From: Sva-07 sp963774765 | Lineage (GTDB): Bacteria > Actinomycetota > Acidimicrobiia > Acidimicrobiales > Ilumatobacteraceae | NCBI GenBank assembly: GCA_963774765.1 | Contig: CAVZGP010000010.1 | Location: forward strand, 1 to 64,000 | Direction of reading: 5' to 3' | Length of the DNA stretch: 64,000 bases | Shown here: positions 7,530 through 15,665 of the stretch, piece by piece | How positions within the stretch are numbered: position 1 is the stretch's first letter | Layout: each line of letters opens with the position of its first letter | The notes under the pieces: model-generated | What the model was told of the DNA's origin: nothing | What the model saw: only the letters and a program-made list of their open reading frames with translations | Databases searched by the model: none | Program-made: the position numbers and the translations under genes

Positions 7530-9359
7530 GTGACCACGACAGACCCGCGGTCGGCCCCCGGCATCGGCGAGCTTCCTCGCTGGAGCGTCGCCGACGTGCA
7601 CGAATCACTCGAGGCCCGAACGTTCACCGATGCGCTCGAGCAAGCTGGGGCAGACGCCGACCGGCTCGTCGCGCTGTTCGACGAGTTCGACATCCGTGCC
7701 ACTACGACCCGACCGGTCACACCCGACGATGGCGACGCGGCCGACGTCGCGCTCCGCGAGCTGAACCGGGTGACCGACGCCGTCAACCTCCTGCGCGTTT
7801 TCGTCTACGCCACCGTCGCCACCGACTCCCGCGACGAGCGAGCGCAGGCTGCGTTCAGCGAGACCCGTCAGCTCGACGCCACGCTGCGACCGCTGTCGTC
7901 TCGGCTCGCAGACTGGGTGGCATCGCTCGGCGTCGACGATCTCGCGGACGTCAGCGCCGAGGCGCACGAACACCGTGGACCGCTGCGGCGACTGGCGGCC
8001 AGAGCCGACCATCAGATGACCGAGCCCGAGGAGCACCTCGCCGCCGAGCTGTCGCTCACGGGTTCGTCCGCCTGGGGTCGACTTCACGCCGATGTCACCT
8101 CGCAGCTGACCGTCGCCGTCGACCTCCCCGACGGTGCCCAGGCGCTGCCGATGCCCGCGGTTCGTGGATTGGCAACCGACCCGGACCCCACCGTTCGCCG
8201 GGCCGCGTACGACGCAGAACTCAGGGCGTGGCCCACCATCGAGGTGCCGGTGGCGGCGGCGCTGAACGCCATCAAGGGAGAGGCGATCGCCCTCAACCGT
8301 CGGCGCGGCTGGTCATCTCCCGTCGATGCGTCGCTGTTCGCGAACAGCGTCAGCCGCGCGACGTTCGACGCGATGCAGTCGGCGGTCGCCACCGCGTTGC
8401 CAGACCTCCAACGCTTCATGCGTACCAAGGCCGGTCTCCACGGAAACCCGCCCGAACAGGGCCTGCCCTGGTGGGACCTCGTCGCGCCGCTGCCATCAGC
8501 GGCGGCGAACGTCTCATGGCACGACGGCGTCGAGGTCGTCCGACAGGCGTTCACGGGCTACAGCCCGACGCTCGGCGACCTGGTCGATCGGGCGCTCGAC
8601 GAACAGTGGATCGACGCCGAACCGCGTGACGGCAAGACCGGCGGAGCGTTCTGTGCCCGGTTCGTCGACGATCGTTCGCTCGTGTTGCTCAACTGGTCGG
8701 GTTCGGCCGATTCGACCCAGACCACGGCCCACGAACTCGGCCACGCCTACCACAACACCACGCTGGCGGGACGCACTGCCCTGCAGCGTCAGCTACCGAT
8801 GGCCCTGGCCGAAACCGCCAGCATCTTCTGCGAGACACTGGTGGTCGAAGCCGGCCTGTCCCGGCTCGATGGCGCAGAGCGCCTGGCCCAACTCGACGTC
8901 GATCTCACCGGCACCAATCAGGTGATCGTCGACATCCACTCGCGGTTCCTGTTCGAGACCGAGCTGTTCCAGCGACGAGCGCGCCGCACACTCAGCGCCG
9001 CCGAGCTGTGCGAGATGATGAAAACGGCGCAGGCCGAGGCCTATGGCGACGGGCTCGACCAGTCGACGGCGCACCCCTACATGTGGCTGCTCAAGCCGCA
9101 CTACTACGGCTCTCACTTCTACAACTGGCCATACACGTACGGGCTGCTGTTCGGTCTGGGTCTGTTCGCGGAGTACCGCGTGGATCCCGAGCGATTCCGC
9201 GCCGGCTACGACGACATGCTGTCGCGCGCCGGCATGGACACCGCGGAGGAACTCGGCGCGGCGTTCGGCTTCGACGTCACCGACGAGGCGTTCTGGACGG
9301 CATCGCTCGACGTGGTGCGCTGCCGTATCGACGACTACACGTCGCTGGCCACACGATGA
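7530..9359 (+). CDS. M3 family oligoendopeptidase (PepF-like)
   Basis: 609-residue zinc metallopeptidase that degrades short peptides in the cytosol. The zinc motif HELGH sits near residues 401-405 in TTAHELGHAYHNTTL, and AETASIFCETL supplies the third ligand region. The C-terminal part (HYYGSHFYNWPYTYGLLFGLGL) is typical of PepF/M3B proteins. There is no signal peptide. The GTG start at 7530 comes 5 nt after mshD, and the stop overlaps the rlmN start (ATGA). Confidence 0.93.
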   Translation: MTTTDPRSAPGIGELPRWSVADVHESLEARTFTDALEQAGADADRLVALFDEFDIRATTTRPVTPDDGDAADVALRELNRVTDAVNLLRVFVYATVATDSRDERAQAAFSETRQLDATLRPLSSRLADWVASLGVDDLADVSAEAHEHRGPLRRLAARADHQMTEPEEHLAAELSLTGSSAWGRLHADVTSQLTVAVDLPDGAQALPMPAVRGLATDPDPTVRRAAYDAELRAWPTIEVPVAAALNAIKGEAIALNRRRGWSSPVDASLFANSVSRATFDAMQSAVATALPDLQRFMRTKAGLHGNPPEQGLPWWDLVAPLPSAAANVSWHDGVEVVRQAFTGYSPTLGDLVDRALDEQWIDAEPRDGKTGGAFCARFVDDRSLVLLNWSGSADSTQTTAHELGHAYHNTTLAGRTALQRQLPMALAETASIFCETLVVEAGLSRLDGAERLAQLDVDLTGTNQVIVDIHSRFLFETELFQRRARRTLSAAELCEMMKTAQAEAYGDGLDQSTAHPYMWLLKPHYYGSHFYNWPYTYGLLFGLGLFAEYRVDPERFRAGYDDMLSRAGMDTAEELGAAFGFDVTDEAFWTASLDVVRCRIDDYTSLATR

Positions 9360-10411
9360 CGGGCCGCGCTCACTCGACGCGCTACGACCTCACCCGCGAT
9401 CAGCTCGCCGAGGTGCTCGGCGGCGAGCCCCGGTACCGCCTCGATCAGCTGTGGGACGGGATGTACACACAACTCGCCGATCCGACCGACATCACCAACC
9501 TGCCCAAGGCGTTGCGGGCCCGCCTCGACGGCGAGCTCCCGACAGCGCTCACGGCGATCACCGAGTCGGTGAGCGACCGCGGCGACACGGTCAAGTTCCT
9601 GTGGGAACTCGACGGTGGCAGCCGGGTCGAGACCGTCCTGATGCTGTACGCCGATCGGGCGACGGTCTGCGTCAGCAGCCAAGCAGGCTGTGCAATGGCA
9701 TGCGGGTTCTGCGCCACGGGCCAGGCCGGCTTCACGCGGCACCTCACCGTCGGTGAGATCGTCGAACAGGTGGTCCGCGCCTCGCAGCGTGCCAGACAGC
9801 TCGAACGTCGCGTGAGCAACATCGTGTTCATGGGGATGGGCGAGCCGATGGCGAACCTCGACGCCGTGTGGACGGCCACCGAGAGGTTCCACGGGGATCT
9901 CGGGCTGTCGGCGCGGCACATCACGATCTCGACCGTCGGCATCATTCCGGGGATCCGTTCGCTGGCCGAGCGCCCGTTGCCGGTGAACCTCGCAGTGTCG
10001 CTCCACGCCGCCAACGACACCTTGCGCGACGAGCTGGTCCCGATCAACAAGCGCTATCCGATCACTGATCTGATGGACGCCTGCGAGGACTACCTCGATG
10101 CGAAGCATCGCCGGGTGAGCTTCGAGTGGGCGATGATCGACGGGGTCAACGACCGCGACAGCGACGCCCGCGAGCTTGCGACGCTCTGCCGGCGCCTCTC
10201 ACCGCACGCCCACGTCAACCTGATCCCGCTCAACCCCACGCCCGGCTATCCCGCCATCGGCACGCCACTTCGCCGGGTCGAAACGTTCCGCGATCTGCTC
10301 GAGTCGCTCGGTGCGAACGCCACGGTACGGCGCAACCGCGGGACCGACATCGACGCCGCCTGTGGCCAGCTCGCCGCCGGCCGACCGGTCACGCTCGGCC
10401 GCCGTCGGTGA
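9356..10411 (+). CDS. rlmN: 23S rRNA (adenine-2503-C2)-methyltransferase RlmN
   Basis: 351-residue radical SAM enzyme that methylates C2 of A2503 in 23S rRNA (and A37 of some tRNAs). The CxxxCxxC iron-sulfur motif is Cys112, Cys116 and Cys119 in GCAMACGFCATG. The C-terminal methyl-carrying cysteine region RNRGTDIDAACGQLA is present. FMGMGEP and VSLHAANDTLRDELVPIN are also hallmark motifs. The ATG overlaps the M3 peptidase stop. The stop at 10409-10411 is directly followed by a perfect palindrome. Confidence 0.97.
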   Translation: MTGRAHSTRYDLTRDQLAEVLGGEPRYRLDQLWDGMYTQLADPTDITNLPKALRARLDGELPTALTAITESVSDRGDTVKFLWELDGGSRVETVLMLYADRATVCVSSQAGCAMACGFCATGQAGFTRHLTVGEIVEQVVRASQRARQLERRVSNIVFMGMGEPMANLDAVWTATERFHGDLGLSARHITISTVGIIPGIRSLAERPLPVNLAVSLHAANDTLRDELVPINKRYPITDLMDACEDYLDAKHRRVSFEWAMIDGVNDRDSDARELATLCRRLSPHAHVNLIPLNPTPGYPAIGTPLRRVETFRDLLESLGANATVRRNRGTDIDAACGQLAAGRPVTLGRRR

Positions 10412-10412
10412 C

Positions 10413-10448
10413 GATTTCACCAGGGGTCTGACCCCTGGTGAAATTCAG
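10413..10448. repeat. Dispersed GGGGTC-core palindrome, copy C (perfect)
   Basis: ATTTCACCAGGGGTC, one T, then GACCCCTGGTGAAAT: perfect 15-bp arms (10414-10444). It fills the whole gap between convergent rlmN and the DUF6285 gene. The minus-strand TGA stop (10445-10447) lies at the same relative place as the hisF stop in copy B. It could act as a bidirectional terminator. Confidence 0.92.
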
Positions 10449-10783
10449 GTGTACTTGGGGTTGGCGACGGAGAGCTTGTCGGCGACGGCTTCGGCGAGGA
10501 GGGCTCGAAGCTCCTCGGCCCGGTCGTCGAAACGTCGTTCACGGATCGCTTTCGCGAGTTCCGCGTCGTCGGCGACGCCGAGTCGGGCGAGCCGTTGAAC
10601 GTGCGCAGCCGCCTGGGCGGGTCCGAGTTCGATCTCGCGCTCGACCATCGCCAGCACATTCGAGGCGACCCTCGCATGGAAGCGCAGACGGCCATCGGTG
10701 GCCGTGATCACCTCGCGATCGATCCACTCGCGAACGGACTCCAGCAGTTCGATCGCACTCGGCGCATCATGCGGCGAACCCAT
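10445..10783 (-). CDS. DUF6285 domain protein
   Basis: 112-residue helical protein beginning MGSPHDAPSAIELLESVREW. The segment GRLRFHARVASNVLAMVERE fits DUF6285. As I recall, such proteins are commonly encoded next to an ACAD10-like phosphotransferase, as here. The molecular function is unknown. The ATG at 10783 lies 2 nt after the phosphotransferase stop; a GTG at 10789 overlapping that stop is an alternative. The gene ends in the palindrome of copy C. Confidence 0.8.
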   Translation of the reverse strand: MGSPHDAPSAIELLESVREWIDREVITATDGRLRFHARVASNVLAMVEREIELGPAQAAAHVQRLARLGVADDAELAKAIRERRFDDRAEELRALLAEAVADKLSVANPKYT

Positions 10784-10785
10784 GC

Positions 10786-11733
10786 TCACCACCGACCGTC
10801 CAACGACACGAGCAGGTCGTGTTCGTTCTCGCACACCCGACGGCCGATCGCTGCCAGCTCGTGACTCCGGGTCATCCCGTTGAGGTGAACACTGGCCTGC
10901 AGGATGCACATGATCGCCCACTTCCAGGTACCGAGCACCTCCCACCAGTGCACGACCACCGGATCCACGGTCGCGCCGCCTGCCTCCTCGTACGCGGCGA
11001 ACAGGTCGTCGTAGTCTCCCAGGCCCGCGACCGGTGGACGACCACCGAACCGCCACGCCTTGACGCACAGCCAGCCGAGGTCCTCCATCGGATCGCCGAG
11101 GTGCGCCAGCTCCCAGTCGATCACGGCGCGCAGTCCGTCGGCGCCCACGATGACGTTGCCGAGACGGAAGTCGCCGTGCACGACACAGGTCCGGTCGGAG
11201 CCCGGCCGTGTGTCGACGAGCCAATTGCGCACCAGTTCGAGCACCGGATGGGGACGACCCAGCGAGTCGAGGACCTCGGTGTAGTAGGCAAGCTGATCGG
11301 TGGCCTCCAGGCCGTCGACAACTGAAGGATCGAGTGCGTGGATCTTCGCGAGGGCGTGACCGAAGTCAGCGACCAATCCGGGTCTGGCAGCGGCGTAGTC
11401 ATCGTCGCGCTGGATCTTGCGGGCGATCGTCTCACCCTCGATCGCTTCGAGCACCATGAACGCCATCCCGTCGTCGCGTCGCCGTGCGTCGATCAGCTCG
11501 GGAACGGGAACGCCGCTGCGCCCGGCGGCGCTGACCACCCCGGCCTCGACGAGCATGTTGCGTTGATCGCCCGAGCGCTGACGCTGCAGGATCAGTGCTC
11601 GACCATCGGCCGTGAAACGCCACGTCTCGCGAGATGCGCCTCCGGACAACCGGTGCAGGTCATGGATCTCGGCATCGTCGAGCAACTGCGAGAGCATCGT
11701 CGACAACTCCGTTCCCACCGCCGATGTTCCCAT
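10786..11733 (-). CDS. Aminoglycoside-phosphotransferase-like kinase (ACAD10/FadE36-type)
   Basis: 315-residue APH-fold kinase. Catalytic-loop residues are in CVVHGDFRLGNVIV (His, Asp, Asn), and the metal-binding DFG-equivalent is AVIDWELAHLGDPMEDLGW. In actinobacteria this branch is linked to acyl-CoA metabolism and is thought to phosphorylate 4-hydroxy-acyl substrates. Antibiotic resistance is unlikely. It forms a pair with the downstream DUF6285 gene. Confidence 0.87.
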   Translation of the reverse strand: MGTSAVGTELSTMLSQLLDDAEIHDLHRLSGGASRETWRFTADGRALILQRQRSGDQRNMLVEAGVVSAAGRSGVPVPELIDARRRDDGMAFMVLEAIEGETIARKIQRDDDYAAARPGLVADFGHALAKIHALDPSVVDGLEATDQLAYYTEVLDSLGRPHPVLELVRNWLVDTRPGSDRTCVVHGDFRLGNVIVGADGLRAVIDWELAHLGDPMEDLGWLCVKAWRFGGRPPVAGLGDYDDLFAAYEEAGGATVDPVVVHWWEVLGTWKWAIMCILQASVHLNGMTRSHELAAIGRRVCENEHDLLVSLDGRW

Positions 11734-11765
11734 CGGTGTCAGGCTAGAACACCGAACCGGCCGAC

Positions 11766-13115
11766 TCAGCAGCCGGCCACCCGCACCGATGGAGTCGGAT
11801 TGACCGCGAGCCCGCCGCCCGGGTGGATCTCGAAGTGCAGGTGCGGCGTGCCGGATGCGTTGCCGGTGTCGCCGTTGTAACCGATCACGTCGCCCTGGGT
11901 CACGCGACGGCTGACACCTTCGTACGAGGCGAAGTGCGCGTAGTAGTAGCGGTTGCCGTTGTCGCCGACCAGCGACGCTGCGTTGCCGCCGAGCTGGTTG
12001 TGCTTGAAGTTCACGACCCCGCTGACCACCGCGTAGATCGGCGTGCCCATCGGCGCCAGCATGTCGACGCCTTCGTGGCTCCGCCCACCCGACCTCGGAC
12101 CGCCCCAGCTGTCACCGTACGCGGAACCGCTGATCGGGCACAGGATCGCATCGATGTAGACCTCACCGTTGATCACGCCGATCGGGACGCTGCCCGCGCC
12201 GCCGGTGCCTGTGCGACCGCCGCTGGTTCCACCTGACGCGCCCGACGATCGAGGGGCGCTGCCCGCTCCAGCGTCCGCAGCGATCGCTGGATCAGCGCTG
12301 GGGTCGGCGTTCGGGTCTCCAGCCGCTGCGGCATCAGTCGCGGCCTGCGCTGCCGCGATGCCCGGGTTCGGCTGGGCGCGAGCGGCGGCCTCGGCGTTGC
12401 GCAGCTCGACTTCGGCAAGCAACGCGAGGTTGGCCGCCTGCTGCTCGGCGAGGGCTTGACGCACTGCCTCGTCGGTGAGCCGCTGCTCTTCGACCTCACG
12501 TAGACGCTGCACTTCGGCCTCGGCCTCGTCCTGCAGTTTCGAGAAGAGGTCTTGCTGGTCCTCGATGGCCTGGTGCTGACGAGCGAGTTCGTCCTGCTGC
12601 TCGTTCAAGTCCTTCTGTGCAGCTTCGAACTCGTCGATCGAGCTGCTGCCCGCGTTCGTGACGACATCGACGAGAACATCGGCTTGGACCTGATCCTTGG
12701 GTGCCTGCAGACCAGTGAGCAGCGGGATCCCTTGAGCACCACTCGTCGCGAATCTCGCGACCGCGAGCGACTCGACGTCACGGCGGAGCTTGGCGACTCG
12801 CTGCTCGAGCGCCTCGGTGCGACGTTGCATGCCCTCCGCTTCGTCCTCGAGCACCTCGAGGTCTGACTGGGCCTGGAAGTAGGCCTCGGCGGCAGCGTTG
12901 GCGCGATCGCGGGCGGCCTGGATCTCCCGGGCCGCCTCACGGGCAGATTCATCGGTGGTCTGCGCCGTGGCATCTGTCGACATCACGGCGACGATCGGCA
13001 CTGCCACCGCCAACGCGACGAGCGGTGCGACGCACGCGCGACCGACCCGGCAGCACACGCGACGAAGCGTGAGGACGTGGTGCGAGGTGGTGATGGGCGA
13101 GATGGTAGTGGGCAT
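11766..13115 (-). CDS. Secreted M23 peptidase with coiled coil (EnvC-like murein hydrolase)
   Basis: 449-residue exported protein. The N-terminus has a basic stretch then a hydrophobic run (PLVALAVAVPIVAVMS) ending near ATAQ, a signal peptide or anchor. Residues of about 55-235 form a long coiled coil rich in Glu, Gln and Ala. A low-complexity Ala/Gly/Ser linker follows. The C-terminus is a LytM/M23 domain with zinc ligands in SHEGVDM (His, Asp) and PHLHFEIHPG (HxH). The domain order resembles EnvC and NlpD activators or divisome hydrolases. It is probably active at septal peptidoglycan. Confidence 0.9.
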   Translation of the reverse strand: MPTTISPITTSHHVLTLRRVCCRVGRACVAPLVALAVAVPIVAVMSTDATAQTTDESAREAAREIQAARDRANAAAEAYFQAQSDLEVLEDEAEGMQRRTEALEQRVAKLRRDVESLAVARFATSGAQGIPLLTGLQAPKDQVQADVLVDVVTNAGSSSIDEFEAAQKDLNEQQDELARQHQAIEDQQDLFSKLQDEAEAEVQRLREVEEQRLTDEAVRQALAEQQAANLALLAEVELRNAEAAARAQPNPGIAAAQAATDAAAAGDPNADPSADPAIAADAGAGSAPRSSGASGGTSGGRTGTGGAGSVPIGVINGEVYIDAILCPISGSAYGDSWGGPRSGGRSHEGVDMLAPMGTPIYAVVSGVVNFKHNQLGGNAASLVGDNGNRYYYAHFASYEGVSRRVTQGDVIGYNGDTGNASGTPHLHFEIHPGGGLAVNPTPSVRVAGC

Positions 13116-13221
13116 TTCCGTGTGGTCTCCGGCAGTGTCGGGCCGGTCACCTCGTTCTTCGTCAGCAATTCGTCACAACTTGACCAGCGGTTGACGAAAT
13201 GACCAACGACCTCCCGAAGGA

Positions 13222-13692
13222 TCAGCGTTCGACGTCGATGTCGCCGTCGTCGGCCAACAGCGCGCTCAACGCTGCCGCGCCTCGCTCGATGTGGTCGTCG
13301 AGCACTCGTTGCAGCACGGCACCGGTCCACAGGTTGCCCCCGTAGGTCAGCGTCATGGTGAGTCGAGTGTGGCCCGCATCACACGCCTCCGCGTCCAGCG
13401 TTGCTGCGAGGACCCACGGCGAGTGCCGCCGGCCGTCGATCTCGTCGCGCTCGAAGACGGCGCGACGATCCTGCTCGTGTGCCACACGCACCATGCGGAG
13501 TCGCTTCGATCTCGCGAACGGACCGACCTGCGCCTGGAGTTCGACGTTCCACGTGCGCAGATCATCCGTCGGAGCGGTTTCCTCCACGTCGTGCACGAGG
13601 TCCATCCAGGCCGGATACGCCGACAAGTCGTCGACCAGCGCGAATGCCCGCTCCGGTGGTCCGGGAACCAAGGTGTCTCGTTCGATCTTCAT
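13222..13692 (-). CDS. SRPBCC (START/polyketide-cyclase fold) protein
   Basis: 156-residue helix-grip protein beginning MKIERDTLVPGPPERAFALV and containing AYPAWMDLVHDVE, the usual opening of this superfamily, and an amphipathic C-terminal helix (VLQRVLDDHIERGAAALSALL). Such proteins bind hydrophobic ligands or act as cyclases; the ligand is unknown. I chose the ATG at 13692, which gives the canonical first strand. It lies 20 nt after the DUF3499 gene and is probably co-transcribed with it. The 106-bp gap 13116-13221 downstream shows no recognised element. Confidence 0.82.
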   Translation of the reverse strand: MKIERDTLVPGPPERAFALVDDLSAYPAWMDLVHDVEETAPTDDLRTWNVELQAQVGPFARSKRLRMVRVAHEQDRRAVFERDEIDGRRHSPWVLAATLDAEACDAGHTRLTMTLTYGGNLWTGAVLQRVLDDHIERGAAALSALLADDGDIDVER

Positions 13693-13712
13693 GACCTTCG
13701 GAGCTGTCCTGG

Positions 13713-14198
13713 TCACTCGACCGGGCGTTCGGCCGTTCGGAACGCCCGTGACAGCAGCGGGCTGCGCGCTGCGAGCAGCCCGTCGAGGTCGTCGGCTTCG
13801 TCGAACGACGGCGTCCACGGACCCGCATCGTTGTCGTCGGCGTGTTCCACCACGACGAGTTCCGACTCGACGTGAGCTTCGTCGGGTGGCGCAGCGTCGC
13901 TACCGAGTTCGAGTTGCTCGCCGCCGGAAGGTGTCCGCGTCGGGCGCACTGCTCTCGAACGCACCGTGGGTGCAGGCAGCGGAGGACGGAACAGGTGCAG
14001 CTCGGGATCACGGAGATCGTCGAGCGTCCATCCGCGTGGTACCACCATCGAGTTGGCGTGGCGTAGACACAACACTGCAGCGCCGTGCTCGAGCGGATCG
14101 GGCAGCGCGTCGATCCAGAAGACGAGGTCCTCGGCGCGCATCCCGTAGACCACGGACGCAGCGTCAGAACACCCGGGACGCCCGCAGAGCCGTTGCAT
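13713..14198 (-). CDS. DUF3499-like protein with putative zinc site
   Basis: 161 residues. The N-terminal part MQRLCGRPGCSDAASVVYG, then AAVLCLRHANSMVVPRGW, matches the actinobacterial DUF3499 layout in which CxxxxC and a CxxH-type pair probably bind zinc. The C-terminal half is acidic and looks disordered. The function is unknown. It is followed after 20 nt by the SRPBCC gene. Confidence 0.72.
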   Translation of the reverse strand: MQRLCGRPGCSDAASVVYGMRAEDLVFWIDALPDPLEHGAAVLCLRHANSMVVPRGWTLDDLRDPELHLFRPPLPAPTVRSRAVRPTRTPSGGEQLELGSDAAPPDEAHVESELVVVEHADDNDAGPWTPSFDEADDLDGLLAARSPLLSRAFRTAERPVE

Positions 14199-14335
14199 TG
14201 CATCGGACCTTAGTGCTCGTCAGCGCCGGCGCGCCTCGAAAGCGCGACCCGACGGCTGCAATCCGTCATGATGTTGGTGCGTTCCGATCCATCCGCTGGC
14301 GCACACCGGCGTCACATCACCACCACGAGGACTCC

Positions 14336-14716
14336 ATGACACGAACCTTCGCCCGCGTCGGCCTGTCGCTCCTCGGCAACGCCATCGGCCTGCTGCTCGC
14401 GGCGCTCATCCTCGACAAGATGAGTCTCGACGGAGTGGCCTTCGTGATCGCCGTCGTCATCTTCACGGTGCTCAGCGCCGTGTTGGACCCACTCGTGTCG
14501 AAACTGGCCGAGAAGTACGCTTCCGCCCTGCAGGGTGGCAGTGCACTGGTCTCGACGTTCCTCGCGCTCGTCCTCACCGCGCTGCTGTCCGATGGCCTGA
14601 GTATCGACGGAACGTCGACCTGGGTGGTTGCCACCGTGCTGGTCTGGCTGTTCACGATGCTCGCCGGGATCGTGCTGGCCAAACTACTGTTGAAGGACGT
14701 GCCCGAGAAGAAGTAG
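14336..14716 (+). CDS. Four-helix membrane protein (phage holin IV/YvlD-like)
   Basis: 126-residue membrane protein with four hydrophobic segments: LSLLGNAIGLLLAALIL, VAFVIAVVIFTVLSAVL, ALVSTFLALVLTALLS, and TVLVWLFTMLAGIVLAKLLL. The C-terminus is charged (KDVPEKK). The layout resembles the YvlD/phage-holin-IV group, but no signature residues prove it. The ATG at 14336 follows ACGAGG. A GC-rich hairpin at 14718-14739 directly follows the stop. Confidence 0.75.
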   Translation: MTRTFARVGLSLLGNAIGLLLAALILDKMSLDGVAFVIAVVIFTVLSAVLDPLVSKLAEKYASALQGGSALVSTFLALVLTALLSDGLSIDGTSTWVVATVLVWLFTMLAGIVLAKLLLKDVPEKK

Positions 14717-14717
14717 A

Positions 14718-14739
14718 CCCGCCGACGGGGTACGGCGGG
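14718..14739 (+). terminator. Hairpin after the four-helix membrane protein
   Basis: CCCGCCG and CGGCGGG pair around an 8-nt loop, beginning 1 nt after the stop codon at 14716. There is no T tract. It is a likely terminator by position. Confidence 0.55.
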
Positions 14740-14843
14740 CGCTCGATCAGGATCCGCTGGCGTGCTGGTGATCGCACAGGCGCGTCTCGCCTGCAACGAT
14801 CTGGCCGGCGCCAGTGGATTTCGAGAAACGTCCTCGCTTTCGC

Positions 14844-14880
14844 TGCGGAATGCGTCCCGGAATCCGGGACCTGTTCCGCA
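14844..14880 (-). terminator. Extended hairpin downstream of tRNA-Val
   Basis: The outer arms TGCGGAA/TTCCGCA enclose the inner arms GTCCCGG/CCGGGAC around AAT. The inner arm pairs are separated from the outer arms by symmetric 3-nt interior loops. It lies 22 bp past the tRNA 3' end on the minus strand and is a likely tRNA terminator or processing structure. Confidence 0.55.
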
Positions 14881-14902
14881 CTGAAATGCTCGGCGGGACG
14901 AG

Positions 14903-14975
14903 TGGGCGATGGGAGTCTCGATCTCCCGACCTCCACGGTGTGAACGTGGCGCTCTTCCAGCTGAGCTAATCGCCC
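14903..14975 (-). tRNA. tRNA-Val (anticodon CAC)
   Basis: A full 73-nt cloverleaf can be drawn on the minus strand. The 7-bp acceptor is GGGCGAT/ATCGCCC with discriminator A. The D arm is GCTC-AGCTGGAA-GAGC. The anticodon stem CCACG/CGTGG encloses the loop TTCACAC, giving anticodon CAC. The variable loop is AGGTC, and the T arm GGGAG-ATCGAGA-CTCCC. CCA is not encoded. The T loop begins ATCGAGA rather than the usual TTCGA, a small deviation. It reads GUG codons, which are frequent in GC-rich genomes. Confidence 0.95.
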
Positions 14976-15024
14976 CTGAGGGAAGCCACAAGTTAGCAGC
15001 GGCACCCCGATTGTCACACCGGTG

Positions 15025-15636
15025 TCAGCCGGCGGGTTCGATGCTGACGCCCACGCAGGCGATACCCATCCCTTGACGGTCCCGGTGCGCGACGGTGGCC
15101 CCCGGGCATGATTCCTCGAACGGCACGAACGCTTCGACGACGAGATCGACGTCGGGATCCATCGTGCAGAGAACCTCGCGGGCATCGCCGTTGAGCTCGA
15201 TCGAGACGCACGATCCGATCTGGATGATGCCGTCAGGCCCACGGGGTTCGCCGGGTTCGGTGAACTGGGCGAGCACGACGACGCCGACGATCGCCACGGC
15301 GGCAAAGAACGTCACCGACCGCCACGGGAACCGGGCCGGCTCGAGGTGGCTCGGATACGTCGTGGGCGTCGATGCCACGGCATCCGACGGCTGTGCGGAA
15401 TCCGTCGCGGGCGCCGCCCGCAGTGACGCGTCGTACACCGCACGCCGTGCCGGATCGTTGAGCACCCGGTACGCCTCGTTGATCACCGTCATCGAGGCGT
15501 CACCACCGACGCGGTCGTTCGACACCGCACGGTCCGGATGGTGTTCGCGAGCCAGGCGCCGATAGGCCTCGCGGATCTCGGCGACGGAAGCGCTCGACTC
15601 CACGCCGAGGACGTCGTAGTGGGTCAGACGCGACAC
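15025..15636 (-). CDS. J-domain protein with single membrane anchor
   Basis: 203 residues. Residues 5-70 are a J domain with the HPD motif at 33-35 (REHHPDRA), which stimulates DnaK ATPase. A single transmembrane segment follows at about 107-125 (VTFFAAVAIVGVVVLAQF). The C-terminal ~75 residues, with three cysteines (IGSCVSIEL, EVLCTMD, ESCPG), are probably outside the membrane and resemble the small secreted domain found in actinobacterial septum-formation-type proteins. This layout suggests a membrane-tethered Hsp70 partner. The start is GTG at 15636. Confidence 0.83.
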   Translation of the reverse strand: MSRLTHYDVLGVESSASVAEIREAYRRLAREHHPDRAVSNDRVGGDASMTVINEAYRVLNDPARRAVYDASLRAAPATDSAQPSDAVASTPTTYPSHLEPARFPWRSVTFFAAVAIVGVVVLAQFTEPGEPRGPDGIIQIGSCVSIELNGDAREVLCTMDPDVDLVVEAFVPFEESCPGATVAHRDRQGMGIACVGVSIEPAG

Positions 15637-15665
15637 GGTCCGTTCACGCTACGAGAGGCGGTTGC

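Noticed and set aside
10786..11733. The APH-fold protein considered as an antibiotic-resistance kinase.
   Set aside because: The sequence and its DUF6285 partner match the ACAD10-like branch tied to acyl metabolism. No resistance context is present.
13116..13221. The leader of the M23 peptidase considered as a c-di-AMP (ydaO-type) riboswitch, which often precedes wall hydrolases.
   Set aside because: The conserved blocks of that riboswitch could not be found, and no stable fold stands out.
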